Shown one piece after another: positions 45,776-55,811 of a stretch of 64,000 nt of DNA (positions are counted from its first letter, which is position 1; every line of letters begins with the position of its first letter). The position numbers and the translations under genes are program-made. Where the stretch lies: assembly GCA_016219175.1 (NCBI GenBank), contig JACRCD010000045.1, forward strand, positions 1 through 64,000. Direction: 5' to 3'. The DNA comes from Deltaproteobacteria bacterium (GTDB taxonomy: Bacteria > Desulfobacterota > Desulfobulbia > Desulfobulbales > SURF-16). The notes beneath the pieces were generated by a model that made no database searches, was not told the origin of the DNA, and saw nothing but the letters and a program-made list of their open reading frames with translations.

Positions 45776-47941
45776 TTATAGGTCACTTTGATAAATTCTT
45801 CTCAGTTTCTGCAGTCTCTTGGCCACAGGATCGGGTAAATGCATGTTGTAGCGATCAGCATACTCGGCGGCCATGCGATGGGTGTTGAAGATGGGGCAGT
45901 TTAACTGCAGGTTATAAATGCATTTATCGATATACTGAGCATGCAGCTGAACATCATAAAATGTTTCAAGTATCTTAGGGAAAATTTCGTAAAACGATGT
46001 TGAGTCCTGTTCATAAAGGAGGGTGGATGGTGCTTCGCTCAAGCATGCCGTATCAATATCGGCTTCATAACCGAATTTCCAGCCGGTTTTTCCCTCATGG
46101 TATCCCTCGACCCACCACCCATCTAATGTACTGATATTCGGGACCCCATTCATGGCTGCTTTCATACCGCTGGTACCGCTTGCCTCAAGCGGCCTTTTGG
46201 GACTGTTCAGCCAGGCATGAACACCGGAAACCATCATTTTGGCGATATTCATATCGTATCCGGGAATAAATATGAGTTTTGCCAAGCCGTTTGTTTTAAT
46301 ATACAAATCATCCTGCAGGTCAAGGACAAGCTTTATGATGGATTTGCCGGGTTCATCCGAGGGATGGGCCTTGCCCGCATAGATGAAATTGACCGGAAAA
46401 TTATTGCTGACAATAATGTCTGCCAACCTGTCCATATCATCAAAAATCAGATCTGCCCGTTTATAGGTGGAAAACCTTCTGGCAAAACCTATTGTGTAGA
46501 CATCGGGCCGCAGTTCCTGCGCTCCACCGTCAAGGTTTGAAAGATAGTTGGGTGGATCAATCCAGGTCTCATGCATCTGTTTCCGATGCAGGGAAAGCAT
46601 GTCGTTGATGTAGTCAATTAATCTTTTGGTATCTTCCTTCCAGGCCCGCTCAAGATTTTCACGAAAATCCTCAGAGGTAAAGAGCAGCCCTGCATTAACA
46701 AACACAGCAGGATCTTCCCGCCAGTTCTTCAGTTCTGAAAAACTGTCATAAAGGGCTGCTTTTGCATCACTGATCCATGTCAGATGATGCACCCCGTTTG
46801 TAATGGCGGTTATTTTCCTGGCGAATTGGGGGAACTGTTTCTGGGTGACCTCCTTATGCAGTCTGCTGACGCTGTTGACAGAGCGGTTCACATGCATGGC
46901 AAGCTTGGTAAAATTGAACTGGTTGGGATTTTCTTCATCTTGGGCAAGAAGATGCAGTATCCTGCCACAGAAAGCATGGCCAATCCGGCTGATAATACTT
47001 TTATTGAACCGGTCGTGACCCGCCTTTACCGGAGTATGTATGGTAAATACGATATGTTTTGCCACGGCATCCGCGGCATCCAGAATGTCCTTATCCGTAG
47101 CCTTAATCTGATAATTGTCGCCGATTTGCGTCTCGAGCCATTCCGCGATCAGGTTTAAGACAACAACAACGCCATGCTGTTCATTGAGGTGAATGGTTTG
47201 CGATGTCAGGCCAAGAGTTTTTTTGATAGTGATAATTGAGGCGCCCAGCAGCCGGCGTTGAACTGCCTTGGCCTGGTCTGAAATGCTGTCATAGAGCCTC
47301 TGGGAAACCTGACGGATCCATTCTGGCGAGGAAGGGATGCTGTAATCAAGGAGAATCTCGGGAATAAAAAAATCCAGATTAGAACTGACCTCCATCTTTA
47401 ACCAGAGACGCGCCCGCGCAAGTATTTCCCTGTCCTCTTCGTCGTAAAAAGGAACCTCGATTTCCAAGGGCAGCTCAGGGAAATCAGGATTTTTCATTAA
47501 ATAAAGCGAAGGCGTGTTTTCAGGTGTCCAATCGGCTGCCGTGGAAATTTGTCCAAGCCTTGAATCCACCAGCTGAGAGAAATATCCTTTACGGTAAAGT
47601 AAGGAAACGGCAATGGCGGGAATTTTTAAATCGGCAAAACTCTTCAGCGTATCACCGGCCAGAATTCCGAGCCCGCCTCCGTAATTGGGTATTTTTTCCG
47701 GGCCATTCAAAAATAATTTTGAATAATGACGGAGAAGATTAGTGGAATTTTTATCAATATCGGAATGCTGGAGCCTCGATTTGATCGGATGATAAACGTC
47801 CCGGTCAGCGCCGATTTCCATGGAAATATAGATAACCGACGCACCGTTGGGGCTCGTGAGATTATTCCATACGGTATCCAGTGTTTTTTGGGTAACGCCG
47901 AAAAAAGTGCCCCATCTGTTTGTTGCTATATATTTGTTCAT
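45776..47941 (-). CDS. glgP: alpha-glucan (glycogen) phosphorylase
   Basis: PLP-dependent GT35 phosphorylase releasing glucose 1-phosphate from glycogen or maltodextrins. Seen: GGGLGILAGDTLKSFADL near residue 83-100 (family entry motif), HLNEQHGVVVVLN, HTPVKAGHDRF, NGVHHLTWISD, and the PLP lysine in EASGTSGMKAAMNG near 605. 721 residues from ATG 47941; the frame continues upstream through a repeat element but that part is not phosphorylase-like. No clear ribosome site. This is the shorter bacterial branch (PF00343 related), without the N-terminal DUF3417. Confidence 0.93.
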   Translation of the reverse strand: MNKYIATNRWGTFFGVTQKTLDTVWNNLTSPNGASVIYISMEIGADRDVYHPIKSRLQHSDIDKNSTNLLRHYSKLFLNGPEKIPNYGGGLGILAGDTLKSFADLKIPAIAVSLLYRKGYFSQLVDSRLGQISTAADWTPENTPSLYLMKNPDFPELPLEIEVPFYDEEDREILARARLWLKMEVSSNLDFFIPEILLDYSIPSSPEWIRQVSQRLYDSISDQAKAVQRRLLGASIITIKKTLGLTSQTIHLNEQHGVVVVLNLIAEWLETQIGDNYQIKATDKDILDAADAVAKHIVFTIHTPVKAGHDRFNKSIISRIGHAFCGRILHLLAQDEENPNQFNFTKLAMHVNRSVNSVSRLHKEVTQKQFPQFARKITAITNGVHHLTWISDAKAALYDSFSELKNWREDPAVFVNAGLLFTSEDFRENLERAWKEDTKRLIDYINDMLSLHRKQMHETWIDPPNYLSNLDGGAQELRPDVYTIGFARRFSTYKRADLIFDDMDRLADIIVSNNFPVNFIYAGKAHPSDEPGKSIIKLVLDLQDDLYIKTNGLAKLIFIPGYDMNIAKMMVSGVHAWLNSPKRPLEASGTSGMKAAMNGVPNISTLDGWWVEGYHEGKTGWKFGYEADIDTACLSEAPSTLLYEQDSTSFYEIFPKILETFYDVQLHAQYIDKCIYNLQLNCPIFNTHRMAAEYADRYNMHLPDPVAKRLQKLRRIYQSDL

Positions 47942-47973
47942 TTTTTTTTCGAATAAGGTTATAATAATAAGAT

Positions 47974-48104
47974 GAGGCTCTTGCAAAAAAAGCAAAAGAG
48001 TGCCTCCTGTCCTTTCGGCCGAAGAGAGAAATCTAATAAAATCAAGGCAATTAAAGATTCCTCGCTGCGTTCGGAATGACATAAGCTCATTTTGCAAGAG
48101 CCTC
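47974..48104. repeat. 131-bp element with perfect 15-bp terminal inverted repeats
   Basis: GAGGCTCTTGCAAAA at 47974-47988 is repeated exactly as its complement at 48090-48104. Inside are no genes, but the segment AGATTCCTCGCTGCGTTCGGAATGACA-like (near 48055-48081) resembles dispersed elements of many bacterial genomes. It begins 32 bp upstream of the glgP start, so it may contribute its promoter. A non-autonomous mobile element is the simplest reading. Confidence 0.6.
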
Positions 48105-48363
48105 AGATGTAATAAATTTTATACAAACTATATTTTACTCAATTGATAAATTTTGCAAGTAAATAGATCAAAGGGGGGCAATAGTGCTAAAAAATATTCA
48201 ACAATTTTCTGGACAGGGAGGTATGTGATAAGAATATTAAGGTTAAGAAAAAAATATATTGAATTTGTAAGCGGTATTCTTTAATGTATGAAGATGTATG
48301 ATTTTTAAGCCCTATTAGGGTATTAGTGAGATGGGAGTTTTTTGTCGAGAAAGGAGACAAGTA
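48105..48363. other. intergenic leader of pal
   Basis: AT-rich stretch between the inverted-repeat element and pal (gene-free 47942-48363 in total). It holds a small palindrome CCCTATTAGGG at 48310-48320 and the pal ribosome site AAAGGAGA before 48364. I see no convincing promoter or reading frame; one is expected here for pal. Confidence 0.4.
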
Positions 48364-48927
48364 ATGAAAGGTGATTTTGTAAAAATGTTGGTAGTGGCGT
48401 CCCTGGTGGTTTCTGCTTCATTTCTGGCTACAGGCTGTAGCAAGAAAGCTGTTCCGCCCGAAGGAAAACCTGCGGCTGAAGTAGCCCCAATTGAAAAACA
48501 GAAGCCGGATATCGGGGATAAAATGGGCAAGACGGAATCCTTGGATTCCAATCCCTATACCGCAGCGAATGCAAAAATTTCCGAGGGCAGAACCCACGGT
48601 CCCATGCTTCCTGTGTATTTTGATTTTGATAAATCAGATATTCGCGGTGACCAGAAGGCAAGAATTGAGGGAAATGGTGATTTCCTGAGAGCAAACGCCA
48701 AGGTGCAGATTGCGGTTGAAGGCAACTGCGATGAGCGTGGCACAAACGACTACAATATGGCCCTGGGGGAAAGAAGGGCTCAGCAGGCCAAGAAATATCT
48801 GGTTAATCTCGGTATCGCGGATACCAGACTGGATACGGTGAGCTACGGCGAAGAGAAGCCTCTGCTGTACGGACACGATGAATTATCATGGGCACAGAAC
48901 AGGCGTGATGATTTTGTAATCCGGTAA
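48364..48927 (+). CDS. pal: peptidoglycan-associated lipoprotein Pal
   Basis: Outer-membrane lipoprotein with a C-terminal OmpA-like peptidoglycan-binding domain, part of the Tol-Pal envelope system. Signal peptide and lipobox LATGC (Cys25, followed by Ser, i.e. outer membrane), Pro/Lys-rich linker, then YFDFDKSDIR near residue 84, NCDERGTNDYNMALGERRA near 120 and the closing YGEE.P. 187 residues. ATG at 48364 has AAAGGAG upstream. No tol genes are adjacent; a strong terminator follows, so it is transcribed alone. Confidence 0.93.
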   Translation: MKGDFVKMLVVASLVVSASFLATGCSKKAVPPEGKPAAEVAPIEKQKPDIGDKMGKTESLDSNPYTAANAKISEGRTHGPMLPVYFDFDKSDIRGDQKARIEGNGDFLRANAKVQIAVEGNCDERGTNDYNMALGERRAQQAKKYLVNLGIADTRLDTVSYGEEKPLLYGHDELSWAQNRRDDFVIR

Positions 48928-48952
48928 TACTTTTTTAAGTAAGATAACACTA

Positions 48953-48990
48953 AAAAGCCGGTAAAGACTCTTTTGTCTTTACCGGCTTTT
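48953..48990 (+). terminator. strong intrinsic terminator after pal
   Basis: AAAAGCCGGTAAAGAC at 48953-48968 pairs perfectly with GTCTTTACCGGCTTTT at 48975-48990 over a 6-nt loop, ending in a T run. The A run on the other side makes it usable from both directions. It separates pal from skp. Confidence 0.92.
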
Positions 48991-49045
48991 TTCTATTGCT
49001 ATAAGCCTGGAAAGCAGGCAGACCCACCATGGATGAGGAAATGTC

Positions 49046-49603
49046 ATGAAATTCAAACAACCAGATAAATTTATTTTGCTCATGAGCCTGTTTTTTCTTC
49101 TTGTTTCCCCTCTGCAGGCTTTATCAGCCGGATTAAAAGTTGGAACGATCAGTTTGCAGGATGTTCTGGCCCAGTCCAATATAGGCAAGGAAGCCCAAAA
49201 GCAGCTTGAGGGAAAGGTGCAGGAGTTTCAGCAGAAATTCAGCAAAGAACAGGAAGGACTCGAGGCCCTGGGAGCTGAGGTTGAAAAGAAACGCTCAGTA
49301 TGGAGCAAGGACATACTTGAAGAAAAGGAACGAGATTATCAGATGAAAATGAGAGAGTTCAAGCTCAAAACAGATGATGCTCAGTTCGAATTGAAGCAGC
49401 TCGAGAAAAAGGTGATGGAGCCGATTTTAAAAGATCTTCATGAATTAATTGCGGAATATGGCAAAAAAGAAGGCTATACCATGATTTTTGAAAACACGCG
49501 GAAAGGCTTGACTTCCCGGACCGGACTTCTTTATGCCGCCGAAGAAATTGATATTACCAAGGAAATCCTCAAACTTCTGGATGCGCGGACCAATAAAAAA
49601 TAA
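49046..49603 (+). CDS. skp: OmpH/Skp-family periplasmic chaperone
   Basis: Periplasmic holdase for outer-membrane proteins. Signal peptide (hydrophobic run residues 10-22, cleavage after LSA), then the start VGTISLQDVLAQS, long amphipathic helices (about 45-130) forming the tentacles, and the returning YTMIFENTRKGL strand near 145. 185 residues. ATG at 49046 has GAGG 7 nt upstream. Not next to bamA or lpxD here, unlike in many bacteria. Confidence 0.88.
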   Translation: MKFKQPDKFILLMSLFFLLVSPLQALSAGLKVGTISLQDVLAQSNIGKEAQKQLEGKVQEFQQKFSKEQEGLEALGAEVEKKRSVWSKDILEEKERDYQMKMREFKLKTDDAQFELKQLEKKVMEPILKDLHELIAEYGKKEGYTMIFENTRKGLTSRTGLLYAAEEIDITKEILKLLDARTNKK

Positions 49604-49688
49604 TGCACTATCAGGTGCCGAGGCTGGAGGCCGAAGGTTGCGGGGTTGCCGTGTTTCATGCCACACCATGCAAGTCTGTTCAGCAGTC

Positions 49689-49868
49689 TTGATGAATCCG
49701 TAAAAAGTCGGCGACAAAGCCCGGATGGCTAAGTAACAAAATTCGATATACAAGGCGTAGTGTATTTTGAGAGTGAGGCTATACATGTGGCATGCCGAAC
49801 GAACAAAAATGCGCTACAACGCAGTAGATCGAATTTATGCCCTTCAGGGTATTTTTACGACGCCATCA
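49689..49868. repeat. MITE-like dispersed repeat, copy B
   Basis: Second copy, same strand, of the element at 11489-11652, about 180 bp. Most positions agree; copy B has an extra hairpin of about 18 nt (GCCCTTCAGGGT core) near its right end. Terminal inverted repeats TGATG....CGTAAAAA are clearer here: left TGATGAATCCGTAAAAA at 49691-49707, and the right-end complement matches 13 of 17 positions. Sits between skp and the transporter gene. Confidence 0.75.
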
Positions 49869-49894
49869 GTCTTCAGCCCAACCACTTGAAGAGT

Positions 49895-51361
49895 TTAAGA
49901 ATTTTTCACTTCCAGCCAGGGCAGAAAATAAATGAGCGCCATGCCTGGAAGTGAAAAGCAAAAACTGATCCCGAACAGAAAGGCGTATCCGAACCATTCA
50001 ACGAGAAATCCGCTGAATGAGCCGGCGTACACCCCTGCCACGCTCATCAGCCCTGTCCCTATGGCATAATGAGCCGCCTTGTAATTTTCTTTGCATAAAC
50101 CCATCAGAAAAGTCATCAGTACAGCAGTGCCCAGTCCGCCGGCCCAGGAATCAAACGCCGTCACGCCGCAAGCCAGGATGATATCCTGCTGGGAAACCGT
50201 TTGTATGCCATCCGGCACTTTATTCCCGTGAGCGAGTAAATGTGAGGCGAAAAACATGTATACTAAATTTGTCAGGTTTTGCGCCAGCAGGAAAGGCCAT
50301 ATCATTTTTTTCAAGCCTTTTCTGGCGATGAGCCAGCCGCCGGACATGGCCCCTATGATGGAACAGGGCAGGCCGACGGCGCCGGTGATCCAACCGTAAT
50401 GCTCCTTGAGGCCAACATCAATAAAGAAAGGACCTACCATGGAGGAAAGCATGAATTCCCCGACACGTACGGAAATGATGAATAAAATGATGGCGGAAAT
50501 CTTTTCACGATCAATAAAAGAAAGAAACGATTTGGCAAAAATGGAATCAGGACGTTTTTTGATGTGATCAAGAAGTCTGGCGCGAAGAAGAATAAGCAGA
50601 ATAAGTGAGAACAAAAGCAGCGTCCCGACAAGATCTGAAAAACCGAGCTGGAAGGGCAGGGTCTTGTTTTTCAGCCAGCTGAGCGACAAGGAAAAAAGCG
50701 TGGCAACTATGAGCAAAAACACAACAAAACGGTAGGTGAAAATATGAAAAATAAGTTTTTTGATTTTCTCTTTTTCATTTTCACAAGAGGGCAAAAAGGT
50801 GAAATGGAAAAGATAAAGAAGGGTGAGAACAGCGGCTGACAACCCGAAAGCCCACAGCCACCCCGCTCTGGAGCCAAGGGTGACAATCACCCCACTGCCG
50901 AACATCATGGCGATTCGATATGCCATGACTCGATAACCGACAAATTGCGCCTGCCCATCGGGCGTTAATGCTTCGAGATAGTAGCCGTCAATGGCAGTGT
51001 CGTGGGTTGAGGCAATAAAGCTGGCAACAAAAAAAAGGATGGCAATGGGAGGAATTGCCCAGGGAAATTGACTCAACAGGGCAATGAGGATAAAAAAGCA
51101 GGCAAGAATGCCTTGGGAGATTAAAAGCCACCTGCGCTTGGTCCCGAAGGAATCCAGATATGGAGCCCAAAGAAATTTAACGATCCAGGCAATTCCGTAG
51201 AGAGAGGTTAGTCCCGTGGCTTCAACGCTCACGCCACTGGCCCGGAAAAAAAATGTGGAGATGCTCCTGATGAAAATATACGGTAATCCTTCCGTAAAGT
51301 AGGTCGTGAAAACCCAGATAAGGGAAGGGGCTGATTTCCTGTTTGGCGAATCCTTAGTCAC
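49895..51361 (-). CDS. AmpG-like major facilitator transporter
   Basis: Membrane transporter of 488 residues with about 12 hydrophobic helices. The N-terminus ([12 protein letters not shown] near residue 23, [16 protein letters not shown] near 50) and the [11 protein letters not shown] loop near 120 are those of the AmpG/PAT family, which imports anhydromuropeptides in E. coli and acetyl-CoA in eukaryotes. Start is GTG at 51361, overlapping the dxs stop by four bases, so it belongs to the dxs operon. The actual substrate is unknown; a muropeptide role would match the NamZ gene further on. Confidence 0.8.
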   Translation of the reverse strand: MTKDSPNRKSAPSLIWVFTTYFTEGLPYIFIRSISTFFFRASGVSVEATGLTSLYGIAWIVKFLWAPYLDSFGTKRRWLLISQGILACFFILIALLSQFPWAIPPIAILFFVASFIASTHDTAIDGYYLEALTPDGQAQFVGYRVMAYRIAMMFGSGVIVTLGSRAGWLWAFGLSAAVLTLLYLFHFTFLPSCENEKEKIKKLIFHIFTYRFVVFLLIVATLFSLSLSWLKNKTLPFQLGFSDLVGTLLLFSLILLILLRARLLDHIKKRPDSIFAKSFLSFIDREKISAIILFIISVRVGEFMLSSMVGPFFIDVGLKEHYGWITGAVGLPCSIIGAMSGGWLIARKGLKKMIWPFLLAQNLTNLVYMFFASHLLAHGNKVPDGIQTVSQQDIILACGVTAFDSWAGGLGTAVLMTFLMGLCKENYKAAHYAIGTGLMSVAGVYAGSFSGFLVEWFGYAFLFGISFCFSLPGMALIYFLPWLEVKNS

Positions 51362-53244
51362 TTGCCGACAATTTCCATGGCGCAATTGATTATGGCTGGA
51401 ACATTTATTTTTGTATTGTGACGCAGAATTTCCTGGCTGCCATGTTCAATAAATCGATCAGGAATACCAAGAATGCGAACGGGTATTTGCAAAAGTCCTC
51501 GTTTGGACAGGAGCTCCAGAACGGCACTGCCGAACCCCCCTTTTTTTACATTGTCTTCAACCGTAATAACCTTGCCTGTTTTTATAGCCCACTCGCAGAT
51601 AAGATCCGTGTCAAGGGGGTTAATAAACCTGGGATTGATGACCGCGGCGCTGATGCCGATCTTCATTAAACCATCGGCTGCTTCCAGCGCGGGATAAACG
51701 CGATTGCCGACAGGCAGAAGCAATACATCGCTTCCTTCACGCAAAAGCTCCCCTTTACCAAACGGTATTTTACGCAGGTCGGCGGTCATGTCTACCCCTT
51801 GTCCATGGCCGCGGCTGTAACGGACGGCAACAGGACAAGGCATGAAGATAGCCGTATACAGCATATGGCGTAGCTCCTCTTCATCCTTAGGAGACATGAT
51901 GACCATATTGGGGATGAATCGTAAAAAGGAGAGATCGAAAACCCCATGGTGGGTCGGCCCGTCATCGCCGACAAGGCCACCCCGGTCGATGGCGAAGGTA
52001 ACGGGGAGATTGGGAAGGCATACATCGTGGATGATCTGGTCAAGGGCGCGCTGCATGAAGGTGGAATATATCGCCACAACCGGCAGAATACCTTCGGTGG
52101 CAAGACCGGCGGCAAAGGTCACGGCATGCTGCTCGGCAATACCCACATCAAAAAATCTGTCCGGAAATTCCTCGGAAAACCTGGTCAGCCCGGTTCCGGC
52201 AGGCATGGCTGCGGTGATGGCTGTTATGCGCGGATCTTTTCTGGCGATGTCCAGGATGGTGTCGCCAAAAACCTTCGTATAGGTTGGGGCCTTTGAGGCC
52301 GCGGGCAAAGGGGCGCCTGTCTCTATGGAAAAAGGTCCGACGCCGTGATAAGCGCCCGGGTTTTTTTCCGCCGGAGTATATCCTTTCCCCTTTGTTGTTA
52401 TGACATGAATCAGAACCGGACCCGAGGTGAAATCCCGTACGTTTTTAAATGTTTCCAGCAGATTTTCCAGTTTGTGTCCGGGGATAGGTCCGATGTATTC
52501 GAATTTCAACGCCTCGAAAAGCATGCCGGGGGTAAAAAAACCTTTCAGACTTTCCTCGCTTTTTTTCAGAACCTGCAAAATATTTTCACCGACATTGGCA
52601 AAATGTTTTAAAAACTGGCTCAGATCCTGCTTGGCTCGTATCATGGCCCGGCCGGTAAGTTTTCTGCTCAAAAAGCTGGATAGTGCTCCCACATTGGGAG
52701 AGATGGACATCTCATTGTCATTCAGAACGACAATAAGGTCCTTGTCAAGGTGGCCTGCCTGGTTTAACGCCTCAAAGGCCATCCCGCCGGTCATGGAGCC
52801 ATCACCGATAACAACGATCGTTTTGTTTGCCTCACCCTTCAGGTTATGGGCGATACTGATGCCAAGACCCGCGGAAATGGATGTGCTGCTGTGTCCAGTG
52901 TCAAAGGTGTCATAAATGCTTTCCGCCCGCTTGGGAAAACCGCTGATGCCCTGATACTGGCGCAGAGTGTGAAAAACTTCCCGGCGGCCGGTTAGCAGCT
53001 TATGGGCGTAAGTCTGATGCCCGACATCCCAGATCAGTTTATCTTCCGGGGTGTTGAAAACATGGTGCAGAGCCAGGGTAAGCTCCACCACGCCAAGACA
53101 TGGGGCAAGATGACCGCCTACTCGGGAAACAGTCTGGATGATTTCCTGGCGAATCTCCCGAGCAAGAAGATGCAGGTCTTGTTCCGGAATTTTTCTGAGG
53201 TCTTGCGGTGAGTCAATGGTCGGGAGAAAGCTGGTTTCTTTCAT
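51358..53244 (-). CDS. dxs: 1-deoxy-D-xylulose-5-phosphate synthase
   Basis: First enzyme of the MEP isoprenoid pathway, thiamine-diphosphate dependent, 628 residues. Seen: [12 protein letters not shown] near residue 45, the thiamine motif [18 protein letters not shown] near 145-162 with the closing [16 protein letters not shown] near 390, and [15 protein letters not shown] near 425. ATG at 53244 is the family start; the longer upstream frame enters ispA. It follows ispA by 7 nt and precedes the AmpG-like gene. Confidence 0.96.
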   Translation of the reverse strand: MKETSFLPTIDSPQDLRKIPEQDLHLLAREIRQEIIQTVSRVGGHLAPCLGVVELTLALHHVFNTPEDKLIWDVGHQTYAHKLLTGRREVFHTLRQYQGISGFPKRAESIYDTFDTGHSSTSISAGLGISIAHNLKGEANKTIVVIGDGSMTGGMAFEALNQAGHLDKDLIVVLNDNEMSISPNVGALSSFLSRKLTGRAMIRAKQDLSQFLKHFANVGENILQVLKKSEESLKGFFTPGMLFEALKFEYIGPIPGHKLENLLETFKNVRDFTSGPVLIHVITTKGKGYTPAEKNPGAYHGVGPFSIETGAPLPAASKAPTYTKVFGDTILDIARKDPRITAITAAMPAGTGLTRFSEEFPDRFFDVGIAEQHAVTFAAGLATEGILPVVAIYSTFMQRALDQIIHDVCLPNLPVTFAIDRGGLVGDDGPTHHGVFDLSFLRFIPNMVIMSPKDEEELRHMLYTAIFMPCPVAVRYSRGHGQGVDMTADLRKIPFGKGELLREGSDVLLLPVGNRVYPALEAADGLMKIGISAAVINPRFINPLDTDLICEWAIKTGKVITVEDNVKKGGFGSAVLELLSKRGLLQIPVRILGIPDRFIEHGSQEILRHNTKINVPAIINCAMEIVGK

Positions 53245-53251
53245 GGTATTA

Positions 53252-54142
53252 TTATCTTTTTCTGTAATAAATATACTTGGCCAGTTCCCGGAGAGGTTCA
53301 GCCTGATCATCAAAACCAGTCAGGGATTCCAAAGCTCCCTTGACCGCGTCTTGAGCCATCTCCCGCGTTTTCTCAATCCCGAAAAAGGACGGATAGGTAG
53401 CCTTGTTATGTTTGGCGTCGGAGCCAACCGCCTTGCCAAGTTGTTCCGCTGTTCCCTCGACGTTCAGCATATCGTCGACAATCTGGAAAGCGAGGCCGAT
53501 CTTGTTGCCATAGTTGGTGAGAGATGAAAACTGGTCATTGTTGGCTTTACCGATAATAGCCCCTGTTTGCACGGCAGCAGTAATCAATGCTCCTGTTTTA
53601 CAGCTGTGGAGATACTTCAAAGTGTCGAAGCTAATTGATTTGCCCTCGGCTTCGATGTCAAGGGATTGCCCACCAACCATTCCCGTCGGCCCAATCGCTT
53701 TAGCAATTGTCTGGGTGATGCGGAGTCTGTCTTCACTGCTTAATTTATCAGCCAGCTCTGGAGATGACAGCAATTCAAAGGCATAGGTGAGAAGGCTGTC
53801 TCCTGCCAGAATTGCTTGCGCCTCTCCGAAAACCTTATGATTTGTCGGCTTGCCCCTTCGTAAATCATCATTGTCCATGGCCGGCAGATCATCGTGAATA
53901 AGCGAATAGGTATTGATGCATTCCAAGCCGCAGGCTATTTGCATATATGGTAGGGGATCAACATGCAAAGCCTCACTCACGGCCATGCAGATAACGGGAC
54001 GAATACGTTTTCCCCCGGCAAAAAGGGAATAGCGCATCGCATTAATATGACCTGCGAGAAGTCCTTGCGGCTTCAAGGTGAAAATTTCAAGCGCTTCTTC
54101 AACCTGGAGTCGTTTTTTTTCCAGGTAAGCTTTCAGATCCAT
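53252..54142 (-). CDS. ispA: polyprenyl (farnesyl) diphosphate synthase
   Basis: Head-to-tail prenyl transferase of 296 residues making farnesyl (or geranylgeranyl) diphosphate from the products of the MEP pathway. The first Asp-rich motif is DDLPAMD near residue 84-90; the second reads DDMLN where most relatives have DDxxD, so its last Asp is Asn. AGGKRIRP near 43 and [11 protein letters not shown] near 157 are also typical. Order xseB-ispA-dxs is as in E. coli. Two identical 50-bp repeats lie before its start. Confidence 0.93.
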   Translation of the reverse strand: MDLKAYLEKKRLQVEEALEIFTLKPQGLLAGHINAMRYSLFAGGKRIRPVICMAVSEALHVDPLPYMQIACGLECINTYSLIHDDLPAMDNDDLRRGKPTNHKVFGEAQAILAGDSLLTYAFELLSSPELADKLSSEDRLRITQTIAKAIGPTGMVGGQSLDIEAEGKSISFDTLKYLHSCKTGALITAAVQTGAIIGKANNDQFSSLTNYGNKIGLAFQIVDDMLNVEGTAEQLGKAVGSDAKHNKATYPSFFGIEKTREMAQDAVKGALESLTGFDDQAEPLRELAKYIYYRKR

Positions 54143-54192
54143 TTAGATTCTTACCCATTTCATCTGAGAAATTGCCCCTCAAATTTACATCT
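54143..54192. repeat. 50-bp direct repeat, copy 1
   Basis: Starts TTAGATTCTTACCC and ends AATTTACATCT; identical over 50 bp to 54249-54298, giving a period of 106 bp. It begins one base before the ispA start codon (minus strand), in the gap after xseB. The 56 bp between copies are unrelated to the repeat. Confidence 0.9.
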
Positions 54193-54248
54193 GATTGAAA
54201 CTATGAACAGAATTTCTACTCAAAGAATCTTATCCAGCTCCGCTGCGG

Positions 54249-54298
54249 TTAGATTCTTACCCATTTCATCTGAGAAATTGCCCCTCAAATTTACATCT
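54249..54298. repeat. 50-bp direct repeat, copy 2
   Basis: Exact second copy of 54143-54192, same strand. Two copies only, with no repeat-spacer array and no cas genes, so not a CRISPR. Hairpins TACCCC/GGGGTA (54340-54355) and a CCCC/GGGG pair follow to the right, before xseB. Confidence 0.9.
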
Positions 54299-54382
54299 TG
54301 CTGAATTTATTAACATGAGTCATCCCCCCAGGAATCCTATACCCCTCAAGGGGTAGTGAAAAGAATCCAGCCCCGTTGGGGG

Positions 54383-54628
54383 TTAACTGTTTTCTTCAGG
54401 GAGATGGATTTCAGACTGGAATGGAACCGGCTGCAGAGAACCATTTTTTTTCATTAAAATATCAATCTGTTGTTGCGACTCATCAAGCTTGTCATTGCAA
54501 AATTGAACAAGCTTCATGCCTTCATCGAATTTTTTCAGAGACATTTCCAGGGGAAGATCCCCGGCCTCAAGCTCTCTGGCAATCTGTTCGAGGCGTGACA
54601 AGGCGGTTTCAAAATTTTTTTTAGCCAT
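54383..54628 (-). CDS. xseB: exodeoxyribonuclease VII small subunit
   Basis: Small helical subunit of exonuclease VII, 81 residues. FETALSRLEQIARELEAGDLPLEMSL (split across residues 6-31) and FDEGMKLVQFCNDKLDE are the family core. The tail after residue 62 is extra. The large subunit xseA is not in this window. First gene of xseB-ispA-dxs, on the minus strand. Confidence 0.93.
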   Translation of the reverse strand: MAKKNFETALSRLEQIARELEAGDLPLEMSLKKFDEGMKLVQFCNDKLDESQQQIDILMKKNGSLQPVPFQSEIHLPEENS

Positions 54629-54703
54629 AGTATCCTGAAAGTGTTATTTACAGAATGGAGATAAGATTTAGAAACTTAACATCCTATTGCTCATTACGCA
54701 AGA

Positions 54704-55651
54704 ATGACCGCCAGCTTTCATAAAAAACCAGCAAATAATGATTACTATCTTAGCCACTTTGTCGAATGGCTCGATGTTGAGAAAGGGTACTCTCCCCATA
54801 CCCTGAGCAATTATCAGCGGGATATTGAGGATTTTTTTTCCTTTGCCAAGGAGCCTCTCACTCTTTCATCTCTTGATTTGAGTCTGGTCCGTTCCTATGT
54901 CTATCACCTTAATTCACGATGCAAGAGCTCTTCTGTCGCTCGTAAGCTGTCAGCATTACGCACTTTCTTCCGGTTCCTCTTAAAGGAGCAAATTGTTTTT
55001 CATGATCCTTTTGCCAATATTTCCATGCCGAAACAAGGGAAATATATACCTGTTTTTCTTACGGTGGATGAGGTATTTTCTCTGCTGGAGGAGCCGCGCG
55101 GAAATGATGCTTTTGCCAATCGTGACAGGGCTATTCTGGAGCTTCTCTATGCCACGGGAGTTCGAGTGGCTGAACTGGCGGCATTAAATATCGACAGGCT
55201 TGATTTTCAATCAGAAATGGTTAGGGTAACCGGCAAAGGGAACAAAGAGCGTATTGTGCCCATGGGGTATCCGGCTATTGATATGATAAAAAAATATCTG
55301 CCCCAGCGGGAGGAGCTGACAGCTGACCGGGTGAAACGAGGACATAAACCTGAAGCCCATGCTCTTTTTTTGAATGGCAGGGGAGGGCGGCTTACAACGC
55401 GGAGCGTGGAGAGGCTTGTCAGTTTTTATGCCGCCAGGGCAGGATTAGCCGCAAAAGTTACACCCCACGCCCTTCGTCATTCATTTGCCACCCATCTGCT
55501 GGAGATGGGCGCGGATCTGCGGGTCGTACAGGAACTTCTGGGGCATGCCAGTCTGTCAACAACCCAAAGATATACGCATTTAACTATTGACCACCTCATG
55601 GAAGTGTATGACGCTTCGCATCCCAAGGCCAAACGTTGTGAACAACAATAA
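54704..55651 (+). CDS. xerC: tyrosine recombinase XerC
   Basis: Site-specific recombinase that unlinks chromosome dimers at dif, working with FtsK (encoded at 27.8 kb). 315 residues: SAM-like N-terminal domain to about 110, catalytic domain with Arg154 in ATGVRVAEL, His255 and Arg258 in HALRHSFATH, His281 in LLGHAS and nucleophile Tyr290 in TTQRYTHL. Housekeeping, not a mobile-element integrase: no phage or att context, and hslVU follows as in other genomes. Confidence 0.92.
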   Translation: MTASFHKKPANNDYYLSHFVEWLDVEKGYSPHTLSNYQRDIEDFFSFAKEPLTLSSLDLSLVRSYVYHLNSRCKSSSVARKLSALRTFFRFLLKEQIVFHDPFANISMPKQGKYIPVFLTVDEVFSLLEEPRGNDAFANRDRAILELLYATGVRVAELAALNIDRLDFQSEMVRVTGKGNKERIVPMGYPAIDMIKKYLPQREELTADRVKRGHKPEAHALFLNGRGGRLTTRSVERLVSFYAARAGLAAKVTPHALRHSFATHLLEMGADLRVVQELLGHASLSTTQRYTHLTIDHLMEVYDASHPKAKRCEQQ

Positions 55652-55811
55652 ACCGACGGTTAACAGCTTAACCCGAACCCGGCGGAGCCGGACGCTGTTC
55701 AGACATGCCCTCTTGAGGGGGATGAAATTCTTATGTCTTTTTTTAACCCATAATTTCAATAAGATATAAACATGAGAGATACTCTCTTAATGTTTGCTCA
55801 GGAAGAATTTA

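Noticed and set aside
47942-48097. N-terminal extension of glycogen phosphorylase
   Set aside because: This stretch is translated repeat element and spacer, with no phosphorylase similarity.
48310-48320. Operator at CCCTATTAGGG before pal
   Set aside because: Only an 11-bp palindrome with no supporting promoter, likely chance.
54143-54298. Minimal CRISPR array
   Set aside because: Only two repeats of 50 bp with one 56-bp spacer, no cas genes and no array structure.
54704-55651. Phage or integron integrase
   Set aside because: Sequence and context (hslVU next to it, no att sites or cargo) fit chromosomal XerC.
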